This document shows positions 1-6,637 of a stretch of DNA of 43,362 nt, one piece after another; position 1 is the first letter of the stretch; each line of letters starts with the position of its first letter. The stretch is from NCBI GenBank assembly GCA_002367105.1, contig DFCS01000026.1, positions 7,231 to 50,592 on the forward strand, in the 5' to 3' direction. This DNA is from Hungatella sp. UBA3048. Lineage in GTDB: Bacteria; Bacillota; Clostridia; Lachnospirales; Lachnospiraceae. Made by a program: the position numbers and the translations under genes. The notes beneath the pieces were generated by a model that worked only from the letters and a program-made list of their open reading frames with translations, did no database searches and was not told the origin of the DNA.

Positions 1-147
1 GAAGGGTATGAGAGAATCATAAACCGGGAAAACAACCGGGAATCGGGAAAAGAAAAAGCGCTGCAAGCCATTTTAAATGGTTCCGGACAAAAGTATGATC
101 CAACGATTGCCGAATTGTTTGTACTCATCATGAAGGAAGATAAATAA
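1..147 (+). CDS. C-terminal end of a probable HD-domain (HD-GYP-like) protein, partial
   Basis: The frame is open from the window edge to a TAA at 145-147 and gives 48 residues. The tail has an Ala-Leu-Gln-Ala-Ile-Leu helix, then Ser-Gly-Gln-Lys-Tyr-Asp-Pro and a final helix. That resembles the end of HD-GYP or HD phosphohydrolase domains, where a G-x-x-F/Y-D-P motif precedes the last helix. The catalytic HD part lies outside the window, so the function is only suggested. It is not obviously in an operon with the chemoreceptor downstream, which has its own promoter-like sequence. Confidence 0.4.
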   Translation, partial: EGYERIINRENNRESGKEKALQAILNGSGQKYDPTIAELFVLIMKEDK

Positions 148-185
148 TGCTGCCTCATTCTTTGATTCCCCGTATTGACCCATGC

Positions 186-214
186 TTGTTCGTTTCCATT
201 ATTTGTGCTATAAT
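186..214 (+). promoter_or_regulatory. Probable promoter for the chemoreceptor gene
   Basis: TTGTTC at 186-191 and a perfect TATAAT at 209-214 are separated by 17 nt. The -35 is weak. The site is about 170 nt upstream of the chemoreceptor start, leaving a long leader in which I recognise no riboswitch. Confidence 0.5.
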
Positions 215-350
215 GCCTACGGCATAGCAGTTGTCTGTGGAAACAATAACAGTACGATGATTTATGAGACGGCAGTTGGAAAGATACTATGTCTGTATTT
301 CCATATACTTAAGAGAAATGCCTGTAAGAAGATTCAAAATTCAGGATTTT

Positions 351-368
351 TCAAAATTGCAATTTTGA
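351..368 (+). repeat. 18-bp perfect palindrome next to the chemoreceptor ribosome site
   Basis: TCAAAATTGCAATTTTGA at 351-368 is fully self-complementary and runs straight into the GAGGAGG ribosome site of the gene starting at 384. It could be an operator, or an RNA hairpin affecting translation. No regulator is identified. Confidence 0.55.
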
Positions 369-383
369 GGAGGCACAAGAAAC

Positions 384-2327
384 ATGAAGTACTTAAGAAA
401 CAAGCTTTTACTATTTATCTCTTTGCTGCTAATCTTTACGGTCATATTCCTGACCACCATTTCTTCGATTCTTTATTACCGAAGCTCTATGGCTGAGGCA
501 AAGCAGAATTCGTCTTACCTGGCAGCAGCATATCAGCAGGGTATCGATTCCGTATTAAATATTTACCGCAGTGAATTAAAGGTAACTGCCTCAAAGAGCT
601 TTTTAACAGATGGGAGAACATCAGATTCAGAAATAAAACGCCTGCTGGATGAGGAGGCAGAAGCTTCAGGTTTTCATTACATAACAGTAGCGGATGCACA
701 GGGAACCAATAACAAAGGGGACCAGATTGCAGATCAGGACTTTTTTACAGAAGCCCAAAAAGGAGTTGTCTATATTTCCGATCCGTTTTTAAATGAAAAT
801 CAAAAGCTGAGTCTTTATATTGCAGCGCCTATTGCCGGCACCGGAAAAGTATTGTATGGATCTCTTCCTTATGAAGCCATCAGCGCTGAACTGACAAAAA
901 TCAAAATCGGTGAAAATGGTTATGCCTTTGTTATTAATAAGAATGGACTGACAGTCATTCATCCGAATGAAGACAATGTTTCCAATCCAAAGGACTATTT
1001 TGAACTGGCAAAAAAAGACCCATCCTATGCGCCTACCGCCAAAATTTTTAAGGAAATGACATCCGGAAAAACAGGTACCGGTTTCAGTTATTATAACGGA
1101 CAGCGCCGCCTGGTGGGATATGTTCCCTTAGCCGGGCCGGAAGGCTGGTCGGTTGCAGTCACCACGCCTTTGACACAGATCGAAGAAAATATGAGCTATA
1201 CTCTGATCATGTGCGTGATCGCCGGGCTGGTTCTGCTTTTGGCAGCCATTGCTGTTACCCGTATATTCTCCAAAAAGATCACCGAACCGATTGTGACTGC
1301 GACGCAAAGGATCGAACGGCTGGCCAGGGGAGAACTTGATGAAGATATTGAGCCGGTGAGAGGAAAAGATGAAAGTGCAAGACTAATCATGGCCCTGCAG
1401 AACACCATCCATGGATTGCGGTCATATATCATGGATATCTCGAATGTACTGAATGCCGTGGCGGCCAAAGATTTAACCGTAAGAAGCGCCGTGCAGTATC
1501 AGGGTGATTTCGTTCCCATCCAGTCAGCCCTGGGCCAGATCTTAGACTCTTTAAACAGTACACTATGGAATATTACACAGGCAACGGATCAGGTACGTTC
1601 AAGCTCCGCACAGGTTGCTCTTGGCGGACAGAATCTTGCAGAAAATTCTGCGGAACAGGCGGCGACCACAGAGAGCCTGACCAATTCTCTGGAAATGGTA
1701 TCTCATCACATTCAGGAGAACGCAGAGCATTCCTTGTCTATGAAAAACATGACGGAGTCAGCGCTTTTGGAGACTCAGCATGGAGATGAGGAAATGCACA
1801 GGCTGCTGCAGTCCATGGCAAGTATTGACGCTTCTGCAAAAAAGATCCAGAGCATCATTCACATCATTGATGACATCGCTTTCCAGACCAATATTCTGGC
1901 ACTTAATGCAGCGGTAGAGGCAGCCCGTGCCGGTGAGGCAGGAAAAGGATTTTCTGTGGTAGCAGACGAAGTACGGGAGCTTGCTTCCAAAAGTGCGGAT
2001 GCAGCCAAGCAGACGACTGATCTGATTCACAGCACCATTGAGTCTATAAAACAGGGAAAACAGAACACTGAGCAGACGGCTGATGTATTTAAGAAGATCG
2101 TAGAACAGACTAGTTCTGTTAATACGCTCGTGTCAAGGATATCCGAATCACTGGAGAGTCAGGCAAACAGTGTCTCTGAACTGGGAGAGGGAATGCAGAA
2201 GATTTCCATGGTCACTCAGGCCAACTCAGCAACAGCAGAGGAAAGTGCGGCGACCAGTGAAGAGCTTTTAAGCCAGATGCAGATGTTAAATGAACGGGTT
2301 ATGGAGTTTCAGTTAACAAAGTCTTAG
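384..2327 (+). CDS. Methyl-accepting chemotaxis protein with extracellular Cache sensor
   Basis: This is a transmembrane chemoreceptor of 647 residues that passes ligand signals to CheA/CheW. One membrane segment spans about residues 8-32 and a second about 272-295. Between them lies a ~240-residue extracellular region with dCache features (a PxxYxxxxDPSYAP-like stretch and an IxxxGxGFSYYNGxxR strand). A HAMP region follows at about 296-350, then a long cytoplasmic coiled coil. The signalling tip at about 505-545 is textbook (DDIAFQTNILALNAAVEAAR, then GFSVVADEVRELA). The start is set by GAGGAGG 10 nt upstream. The ligand cannot be read from the sequence; dCache receptors often bind amino acids or carboxylates. 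Confidence 0.93.
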   Translation: MKYLRNKLLLFISLLLIFTVIFLTTISSILYYRSSMAEAKQNSSYLAAAYQQGIDSVLNIYRSELKVTASKSFLTDGRTSDSEIKRLLDEEAEASGFHYITVADAQGTNNKGDQIADQDFFTEAQKGVVYISDPFLNENQKLSLYIAAPIAGTGKVLYGSLPYEAISAELTKIKIGENGYAFVINKNGLTVIHPNEDNVSNPKDYFELAKKDPSYAPTAKIFKEMTSGKTGTGFSYYNGQRRLVGYVPLAGPEGWSVAVTTPLTQIEENMSYTLIMCVIAGLVLLLAAIAVTRIFSKKITEPIVTATQRIERLARGELDEDIEPVRGKDESARLIMALQNTIHGLRSYIMDISNVLNAVAAKDLTVRSAVQYQGDFVPIQSALGQILDSLNSTLWNITQATDQVRSSSAQVALGGQNLAENSAEQAATTESLTNSLEMVSHHIQENAEHSLSMKNMTESALLETQHGDEEMHRLLQSMASIDASAKKIQSIIHIIDDIAFQTNILALNAAVEAARAGEAGKGFSVVADEVRELASKSADAAKQTTDLIHSTIESIKQGKQNTEQTADVFKKIVEQTSSVNTLVSRISESLESQANSVSELGEGMQKISMVTQANSATAEESAATSEELLSQMQMLNERVMEFQLTKS

Positions 2328-2349
2328 AAGAAAGGTTTATAAAAAATGA

Positions 2350-2393
2350 TTGACAAATAGGCAGGATAATAGTATATTAAACATATATGTTTA
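2350..2393 (+). promoter_or_regulatory. Promoter with overlapping palindromic operator, cysteine transporter operon
   Basis: TTGACA at 2350-2355 and TATATT at 2373-2378 are 17 nt apart. The palindrome TAAACATATATGTTTA at 2378-2393 starts on the last base of the -10 box and covers the expected transcription start. A repressor bound there would block initiation, so the operon may be controlled both at initiation and at the attenuator downstream. The repressor is unknown. Confidence 0.7.
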
Positions 2394-2420
2394 GTATGTA
2401 TAAGGAGAAATCAAAACGAT

Positions 2421-2528
2421 ATGAAAACGAACTGCGTATGTAACATGAATCTTATGATGAATTGTTGCTGCTGTAGCTGCTTCATGAGAAGAGATACAGT
2501 TTATTTACGTGTGCGTTTTGGTATCTGA
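2421..2528 (+). CDS. Cysteine-rich leader peptide (35 aa), probable attenuation sensor
   Basis: This is a short open frame from ATG 2421 to TGA 2526-2528. AAGGAG at 2402-2407 is a rather distant ribosome site. Cysteines are residues 5, 7, 15, 16, 17, 18 and 20, and the four consecutive Cys codons occupy 2463-2474. The peptide has no signal sequence or recognisable fold, and an intrinsic terminator starts 40 nt after its stop codon. This is the layout of amino acid attenuation leaders (as for Trp and His operons), with Cys as the counted residue. The genes behind it encode a transporter whose binding protein resembles the cysteine-binding protein CjaA. Translation is inferred. A Cys-rich metal-binding microprotein is a weaker alternative. 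Confidence 0.75.
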   Translation: MKTNCVCNMNLMMNCCCCSCFMRRDTVYLRVRFGI

Positions 2529-2567
2529 TTTCCAATTTTTATCCTGAGACATAGGGAAAATAAATGG

Positions 2568-2604
2568 AAGGAAGCAGGTATATGCGTATACCTGCTTCCT
2601 TTTG
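2568..2604 (+). terminator. Attenuator terminator of the cysteine transporter leader
   Basis: AAGGAAGCAGGTATA (2568-2582) pairs perfectly with TATACCTGCTTCCTT (2587-2601) around a 4-nt loop, followed by a short T-rich run. Two candidate competing segments lie upstream. CTGCTTC at 2477-2483, right after the Cys codons, matches GAAGCAG at 2571-2577. TATCCTG at 2540-2546 matches CAGGTATA at 2575-2582 with one bulge. Either could form an antiterminator; which one is used is not decided by eye. Confidence 0.8.
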
Positions 2605-2684
2605 CATTTATTAATATAGTACTTATCCGAACTTGCATAGCAGGTGAAGATAAAAGGGCTGTCTATAAGCCCGTCCATCCGATC

Positions 2685-2709
2685 ATCGAAAGCGCTTTTT
2701 GCTTTCGAT
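2685..2709 (+). other. Stem-loop in the 5' untranslated region after the attenuator
   Basis: ATCGAAAGC (2685-2693) pairs with GCTTTCGAT (2701-2709) in a 9-bp stem. Flanking TCCATCC (2674-2680) and GGATGGA (2734-2740) could extend the fold. The rest of 2605-2775 shows no gene. The role may be mRNA stability or folding; no known RNA family is recognised. Confidence 0.4.
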
Positions 2710-2775
2710 AATATAAAAAGGGAGGAAGGTAATGGATGGATCACATAAGTAAAAAGGAGAGAGAAAGGAAAAATC

Positions 2776-3435
2776 ATGGATTTTGAGTTTATTCGTGCCT
2801 ATATGCCGCTGTATGCAGAGGCGGCAGGTATGACACTTCGAATATCTTTTCTGGGGATCCTGCTGTCGGCAGCCATAGGCCTTTTGTGCAGCCTGGTCAA
2901 GATTTTTAAGATACCGGTGTTAAAGAGTATTGTGAATGGTTATATTGAGGTATCCAGAAATACGCCTCTTTTGATCCAGCTGTTTTTTTTATACTTCGGA
3001 CTTCCTAAAATCGGTGTTGTTTTAAGCTCTGAAAGCTGTGCAGTCACAGGGCTTGCATTTTTAGGAGGAAGCTACATGGCGGAAGCATTCCGCACGGGAA
3101 TTGAACAGGTACCGGTTATCCAGTCAGAATCAGGTCTCAGCCTGGGACTTACAAATGGGCAGGTATTCCGGTATATCATCCTTCCCCAGGCGGTTACCAC
3201 CTCAGTCCCTGTTTTTTGTGCCAACATCATATTTCTTATAAAAGAAACATCGGTGTTCAGTGCGGTCGCACTGGCTGACTTAATGTTTGTGGCAAAGGAT
3301 CTGATAGGAATTTATTATAAAACAGATGAGGCCCTCCTAATGCTGGTGGCAGCATACTTGATCATCCTGCTGCCAATATCCTTATTCTGTTCCTGGTTAG
3401 AAAGGAGGATCCGCTATGCAGAATTTGGGAATTAG
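2776..3435 (+). CDS. Amino acid (probably cysteine) ABC transporter permease 1
   Basis: This 219-residue inner-membrane permease of the polar amino acid (HisM/GlnP-like) family has about five hydrophobic segments. The EAA loop that contacts the ATPase is at about residues 116-137 (SESGLSLGLTNGQVFRYIIL). An N-terminal SRNTPLLIQLFFLYFG stretch, typical of the family, is at about 60-75. A ribosome site (AAAGGA) precedes ATG 2776. Its end overlaps the next permease by 20 nt, so the two are translationally coupled and probably form a heterodimeric channel. The substrate is inferred from the binding protein at 4880-5749 and the Cys-codon leader. Confidence 0.9.
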   Translation: MDFEFIRAYMPLYAEAAGMTLRISFLGILLSAAIGLLCSLVKIFKIPVLKSIVNGYIEVSRNTPLLIQLFFLYFGLPKIGVVLSSESCAVTGLAFLGGSYMAEAFRTGIEQVPVIQSESGLSLGLTNGQVFRYIILPQAVTTSVPVFCANIIFLIKETSVFSAVALADLMFVAKDLIGIYYKTDEALLMLVAAYLIILLPISLFCSWLERRIRYAEFGN

Positions 3436-4093
3436 GATACTGTTTGAGGGAAATAATTTTCTGCGGTTGTTCGGCGGTCTCCTGGTATCACTTAAGATTG
3501 CAGTTTTATCCATGGTTTTATCCGTGGGACTTGGAATACTCCTTGGAATGGTGATGACCAGCAAAAAAAGGACGGTCCGGTTTTTTACAAGGCTTTATCT
3601 GGAGGCAGTCCGGATCATGCCTCAGCTGGTTCTATTGTTTCTTGTTTACTTTGGAGCTGCAAAGCATTTGAATGTGAATTTTTCCGGAGAAATGGCCGCG
3701 GTCATTGTATTCACCTTTTGGGGAACGGCTGAAATGGGGGATCTGGTGCGAAGCGCTCTGGAATCCATACCGGCTCATCAGTATCAAAGCGGCTTTGGAC
3801 TGGGAATGACGGAGCTTCAAGTGTACCGGTATATTGTGATTCCCCAAACGATACGAAGGCTGCTACCGTCGGTCATGAATCTTTTGACGAGAATGATCAA
3901 AACCACTTCTCTTGTTGTACTGATCGGCGTGATTGAGGTGGTTAAGGTTGGAAAACAGATCATTGACTCCTCCAGGTACACGGTACCTGATGCGGCCCTC
4001 TGGGTATACGGAGTGATCTTCATTCTGTACTTTGTGATTTGTTTCCCGTTTTCCAGGGCTGCTGCCCTGCTAGATAAAAAATTAAAGGATTGA
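3416..4093 (+). CDS. Amino acid (probably cysteine) ABC transporter permease 2
   Basis: This is the second permease of the importer, 225 residues, with the same five-helix HisM/GlnP-like architecture. The EAA-type loop is at about residues 120-142 (QYQSGFGLGMTELQVYRYIV). The start is set by GGAGG about 7 nt upstream, inside the end of the preceding gene. The ATPase gene follows after 4 nt. A charged cytoplasmic linker (SKKRTVRFFTRL) lies at about 49-60. It partners the product of 2776-3435, and nothing looks degraded. Confidence 0.9.
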   Translation: MQNLGIRILFEGNNFLRLFGGLLVSLKIAVLSMVLSVGLGILLGMVMTSKKRTVRFFTRLYLEAVRIMPQLVLLFLVYFGAAKHLNVNFSGEMAAVIVFTFWGTAEMGDLVRSALESIPAHQYQSGFGLGMTELQVYRYIVIPQTIRRLLPSVMNLLTRMIKTTSLVVLIGVIEVVKVGKQIIDSSRYTVPDAALWVYGVIFILYFVICFPFSRAAALLDKKLKD

Positions 4094-4097
4094 TAAT

Positions 4098-4850
4098 ATG
4101 AGTCAGGAAATGATTTTAAAGACAGAAAATCTTAGGAAGTCCTACGAAAACGGGCAGCCGGTTTTAAAGGATATTTCCTTTACCTTGGAAAAAGGGGAAG
4201 TAGTGGTGGTCGTAGGACCTTCCGGCTGCGGAAAAAGCACCTTTTTACGGTGTCTCAACATGCTGGAGCCCATTGATTCCGGTACCATTCAGTTTAAGGA
4301 CCGGATCATTGACAGGGGCAAACGGGATGTTTATGAAATAAGACAGAAGATCGGCATGGTATTCCAGAGCTACGATTTATTCCCACATAAGACCATTCTG
4401 GGAAATATTATTCTGGCTCCTATAAAGGTGCAGAAAAGGGATAAAAAAGTGGTGACAGCCGAAGCAGAACAGCTACTGGCCAGAGTAGGGCTTCTGGATA
4501 AAAAGGATTCTTATCCCAGGCAGCTGTCCGGCGGACAGAAGCAAAGAGTGGCTATTGTACGGGCGCTTATCATGCATCCGGAGATCCTGCTCTTAGATGA
4601 GATCACGGCAGCCCTGGACCCTGAGATGGTACGGGAGGTGCTGCAGGTAGTGTTAGAACTGGCAAAGGACGGAATGACCATGGTCATTGTCACACATGAG
4701 ATGGAATTTGCCAAGGCGGTGGCTGACCGTGTCCTGTTCATGGATCAGGGTGTTGTAGTGGAAGAAAGTCTGCCGGATGAATTTTTCACCTCACCCCGGA
4801 CAGAGCGGGCAAAACAGTTTTTAAATACGTTTCATTATGAAGCGCTATAA
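4098..4850 (+). CDS. Amino acid (probably cysteine) ABC transporter ATPase
   Basis: This 250-residue cytoplasmic ATPase of the GlnQ/HisP type powers the importer. Walker A is GPSGCGKST at about residues 40-48. The Q-loop is in MVFQSYDLFPH, the signature is LSGGQKQR, Walker B is ILLLDEITAALDPE and the switch His is in VIVTHEM. The Asp of the D-loop is intact (ALDPE). Length and motifs are normal for the family. It sits between the two permeases and the binding-protein gene. Confidence 0.93.
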   Translation: MSQEMILKTENLRKSYENGQPVLKDISFTLEKGEVVVVVGPSGCGKSTFLRCLNMLEPIDSGTIQFKDRIIDRGKRDVYEIRQKIGMVFQSYDLFPHKTILGNIILAPIKVQKRDKKVVTAEAEQLLARVGLLDKKDSYPRQLSGGQKQRVAIVRALIMHPEILLLDEITAALDPEMVREVLQVVLELAKDGMTMVIVTHEMEFAKAVADRVLFMDQGVVVEESLPDEFFTSPRTERAKQFLNTFHYEAL

Positions 4851-4879
4851 AATAAAAAAATAAAATGGAGGATGTTATT

Positions 4880-5749
4880 ATGAAGAAGAAATTACTAGGT
4901 GCATTATTAGGCATTACCATGGCGGCAGGCCTTTTGGCAGGCTGCGGCCAGGCAAAGGACAATGGAGGAAATACCGGAGGGGCAGCTGCAAAGGCAAGAA
5001 CCTTATCTGAGATCAAGGAAGCCGGAACCATTAAAATCGGCGTATTCAGCGACAAGAATCCATTTGGATATGTGGATTCCAACGGAAAGATCCAGGGCTA
5101 TGATGTATATTTTGCAAAGCGGCTGGCAAAGGATTTACTTGGAAGTGAAGATAAGGTAGAATTCGTATATGTAGAGGCTGCCAGCCGGGTGGAATATTTA
5201 AAATCTGCCAAAGTGGATGTGATTTTGGCTAATTTCACTGTTACTGACGAGAGAAAGGAACAGGTGGATTTCGCACTTCCTTATATGAAAGTGGCTCTTG
5301 GTGTCGTATCTCCTGATGCAGCTCTGATTAACGATGTGGCACAATTAAAGGATAAAACCCTTATCGTGGTAAAGGGAACTACGGCTGAAACTTATTTTTC
5401 CGAAAATCATCCGGAAGTAAAGCTGTTAAAGTTTGATGAGTACCAGGAAGCTTATGACGCTCTTCTGGACGGAAGAGGAGATGCTTTCTCAACCGATAAT
5501 ACGGAAGTGCTTGCATGGGCCCTTCAGAATAAGGGATTCACGGTAGGTATCGAGTCCATTGGAAATCTGGATACCATTGCTCCAGCCGTACAGAAAGGAA
5601 ATAAGGATCTTCTGGATTGGATCAACAGTGAGATCGAAACTCTTGGCAAAGAGCAGTTCTTCCATAAGGATTTTGAGGAAACCCTAAAGCCTGTTTATGG
5701 AGATGAGATCGATCCTGAAAATCTGGTTGTGGAAGGCGGTCAGGTTTAA
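4880..5749 (+). CDS. CjaA-like cysteine-binding lipoprotein of ABC transporter
   Basis: This extracellular solute-binding lipoprotein of family 3 has 289 residues. ATG 4880 is chosen over the in-frame ATG at 4865 because GGAGG at 4867-4871 then serves as ribosome site. A lipoprotein signal ends in LLAGC with Cys22. The mature part closely recalls the Campylobacter cysteine-binding protein CjaA. Shared stretches include a GVFSDKNPFGYVD-like segment, GYDVYFAKRLAKDL, VEAASRVEYLKS, KVDVILANFTVT, a KGTTAETYF hinge and the EQFFHKDFEETLKP tail. I compared these from memory, not by alignment. With the Cys-codon leader this supports cysteine as substrate. A hairpin terminator follows at 5814. Confidence 0.85.
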   Translation: MKKKLLGALLGITMAAGLLAGCGQAKDNGGNTGGAAAKARTLSEIKEAGTIKIGVFSDKNPFGYVDSNGKIQGYDVYFAKRLAKDLLGSEDKVEFVYVEAASRVEYLKSAKVDVILANFTVTDERKEQVDFALPYMKVALGVVSPDAALINDVAQLKDKTLIVVKGTTAETYFSENHPEVKLLKFDEYQEAYDALLDGRGDAFSTDNTEVLAWALQNKGFTVGIESIGNLDTIAPAVQKGNKDLLDWINSEIETLGKEQFFHKDFEETLKPVYGDEIDPENLVVEGGQV

Positions 5750-5813
5750 GAGATAAGAAACTGAGAAAAAATATCATCAGCCGCTTCATGAGAACTTAAT
5801 GAGAAAAATAACC

Positions 5814-5843
5814 GGCAGGGCGTCTTGACGTCCTGCCTTTTTT
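5814..5843 (+). terminator. Terminator of the cysteine transporter operon
   Basis: GGCAGGGCGT (5814-5823) pairs with ACGTCCTGCC (5828-5837) with one G-T pair and a 4-nt loop, followed by six T at 5838-5843. Confidence 0.85.
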
Positions 5844-5858
5844 ATTTCATAATAGCAT

Positions 5859-5878
5859 TGTTATATAACAGTGTTATA
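5859..5878 (+). promoter_or_regulatory. Overlapping palindromes, likely operator of the TetR regulator
   Basis: Three half-sites alternate as TGTTATA, TATAACA, TGTTATA. They form the palindromes TGTTATATAACA (5859-5870) and TATAACAGTGTTATA (5864-5878). The element ends directly before the AGGAGA ribosome site of the TetR gene, a typical place for autorepression. Confidence 0.6.
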
Positions 5879-5890
5879 AAAGGAGAAACG

Positions 5891-6508
5891 ATGAGCGCTC
5901 AGGTAAAAGATACACATCTTGCCATTTTGGAGGCGGGCAGAAAGGAATTTATGGAGTATGGTTATGAGGGGGCTTCCCTAAGAAGGATTGCCAGGGAGGC
6001 TTCTGTTACAACAGGAGCCATATATGGGTATTTCCCAAGCAAGGAGGCGCTTTTTGATGCATTGACCGGAGATGCGGCGGATGGGCTCATGGAAAAGTAC
6101 AGACAGGTTCATGACGAATTTGCAGGTCTGTCACCCAGCGAGCAGGCGGCTTCCCTGGATCATATTACCGATGAAACGATTCCCTGGATGATCAACTATA
6201 TTTATGACCGGTTTGATATATTCAAGCTGTTTTTTTGTAAGAACAGCGCGGGAAGCTGTGACAGCTATTTCGCTCAGCTGGTTAAAATCGAAGAGAAATC
6301 AAGCTGGGATTTTATCAATGCCATGAAGGAATCGGGACATGAGGTTATGGATATTGACGACACCTTGATCCACATCTTATCCCGATCATTTTTCCAGCAT
6401 ATTTTAGAGTTTGTGGCCCATGATGTCCCAAGAGAAAAAGCTCTTTCCTACTCGCTGGTTCTGGGGACCTTCCAGCACGCAGGGTGGAAGAAGATTATGG
6501 GACTTTGA
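5891..6508 (+). CDS. TetR/AcrR-family transcriptional regulator
   Basis: This is a 205-residue DNA-binding repressor. Residues about 10-56 form the TetR helix-turn-helix domain (GAxLRRIAREASVTTGAIYGYF, then SKEALFDAL). The rest is a helical ligand-binding domain without a recognisable effector signature. ATG 5891 is used because AGGAGA lies 4 nt upstream; an upstream frame extension from 5825 runs through the operator and is unlikely. It is directly upstream of and co-directional with the two-gene ABC exporter, so it probably controls both itself and the exporter. Confidence 0.88.
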   Translation: MSAQVKDTHLAILEAGRKEFMEYGYEGASLRRIAREASVTTGAIYGYFPSKEALFDALTGDAADGLMEKYRQVHDEFAGLSPSEQAASLDHITDETIPWMINYIYDRFDIFKLFFCKNSAGSCDSYFAQLVKIEEKSSWDFINAMKESGHEVMDIDDTLIHILSRSFFQHILEFVAHDVPREKALSYSLVLGTFQHAGWKKIMGL

Positions 6509-6558
6509 TGAAATGGAGTTGTTTCCGGTTCTTTCGACCCAAAAAGCTTTACATAATG

Positions 6559-6574
6559 GTTAGCTTAGACTAAC
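6559..6574 (+). promoter_or_regulatory. Inverted repeat upstream of the ABC exporter pair
   Basis: GTTAG (6559-6563) and CTAAC (6570-6574) flank CTTAGA. The repeat sits 64 nt before the first exporter gene and differs from the TGTTATA half-sites in front of the TetR gene, so a different regulator may bind here. Confidence 0.4.
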
Positions 6575-6637
6575 TGATTTTGTGCAGGGAGTCGTAATTA
6601 AAAAGCAGTTACATTTTACCTAGAAAGGTGGTTTATC

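Noticed and set aside
182..496. Open frame of 104 residues before the chemoreceptor
   Set aside because: It overlaps the promoter and the true chemoreceptor start in another frame and resembles no family.
2421..2528. Metallothionein-like or bacteriocin gene
   Set aside because: The Cys residues are bunched next to an attenuator and in front of a cysteine transporter. There is no leader/core boundary, export or modification gene nearby.
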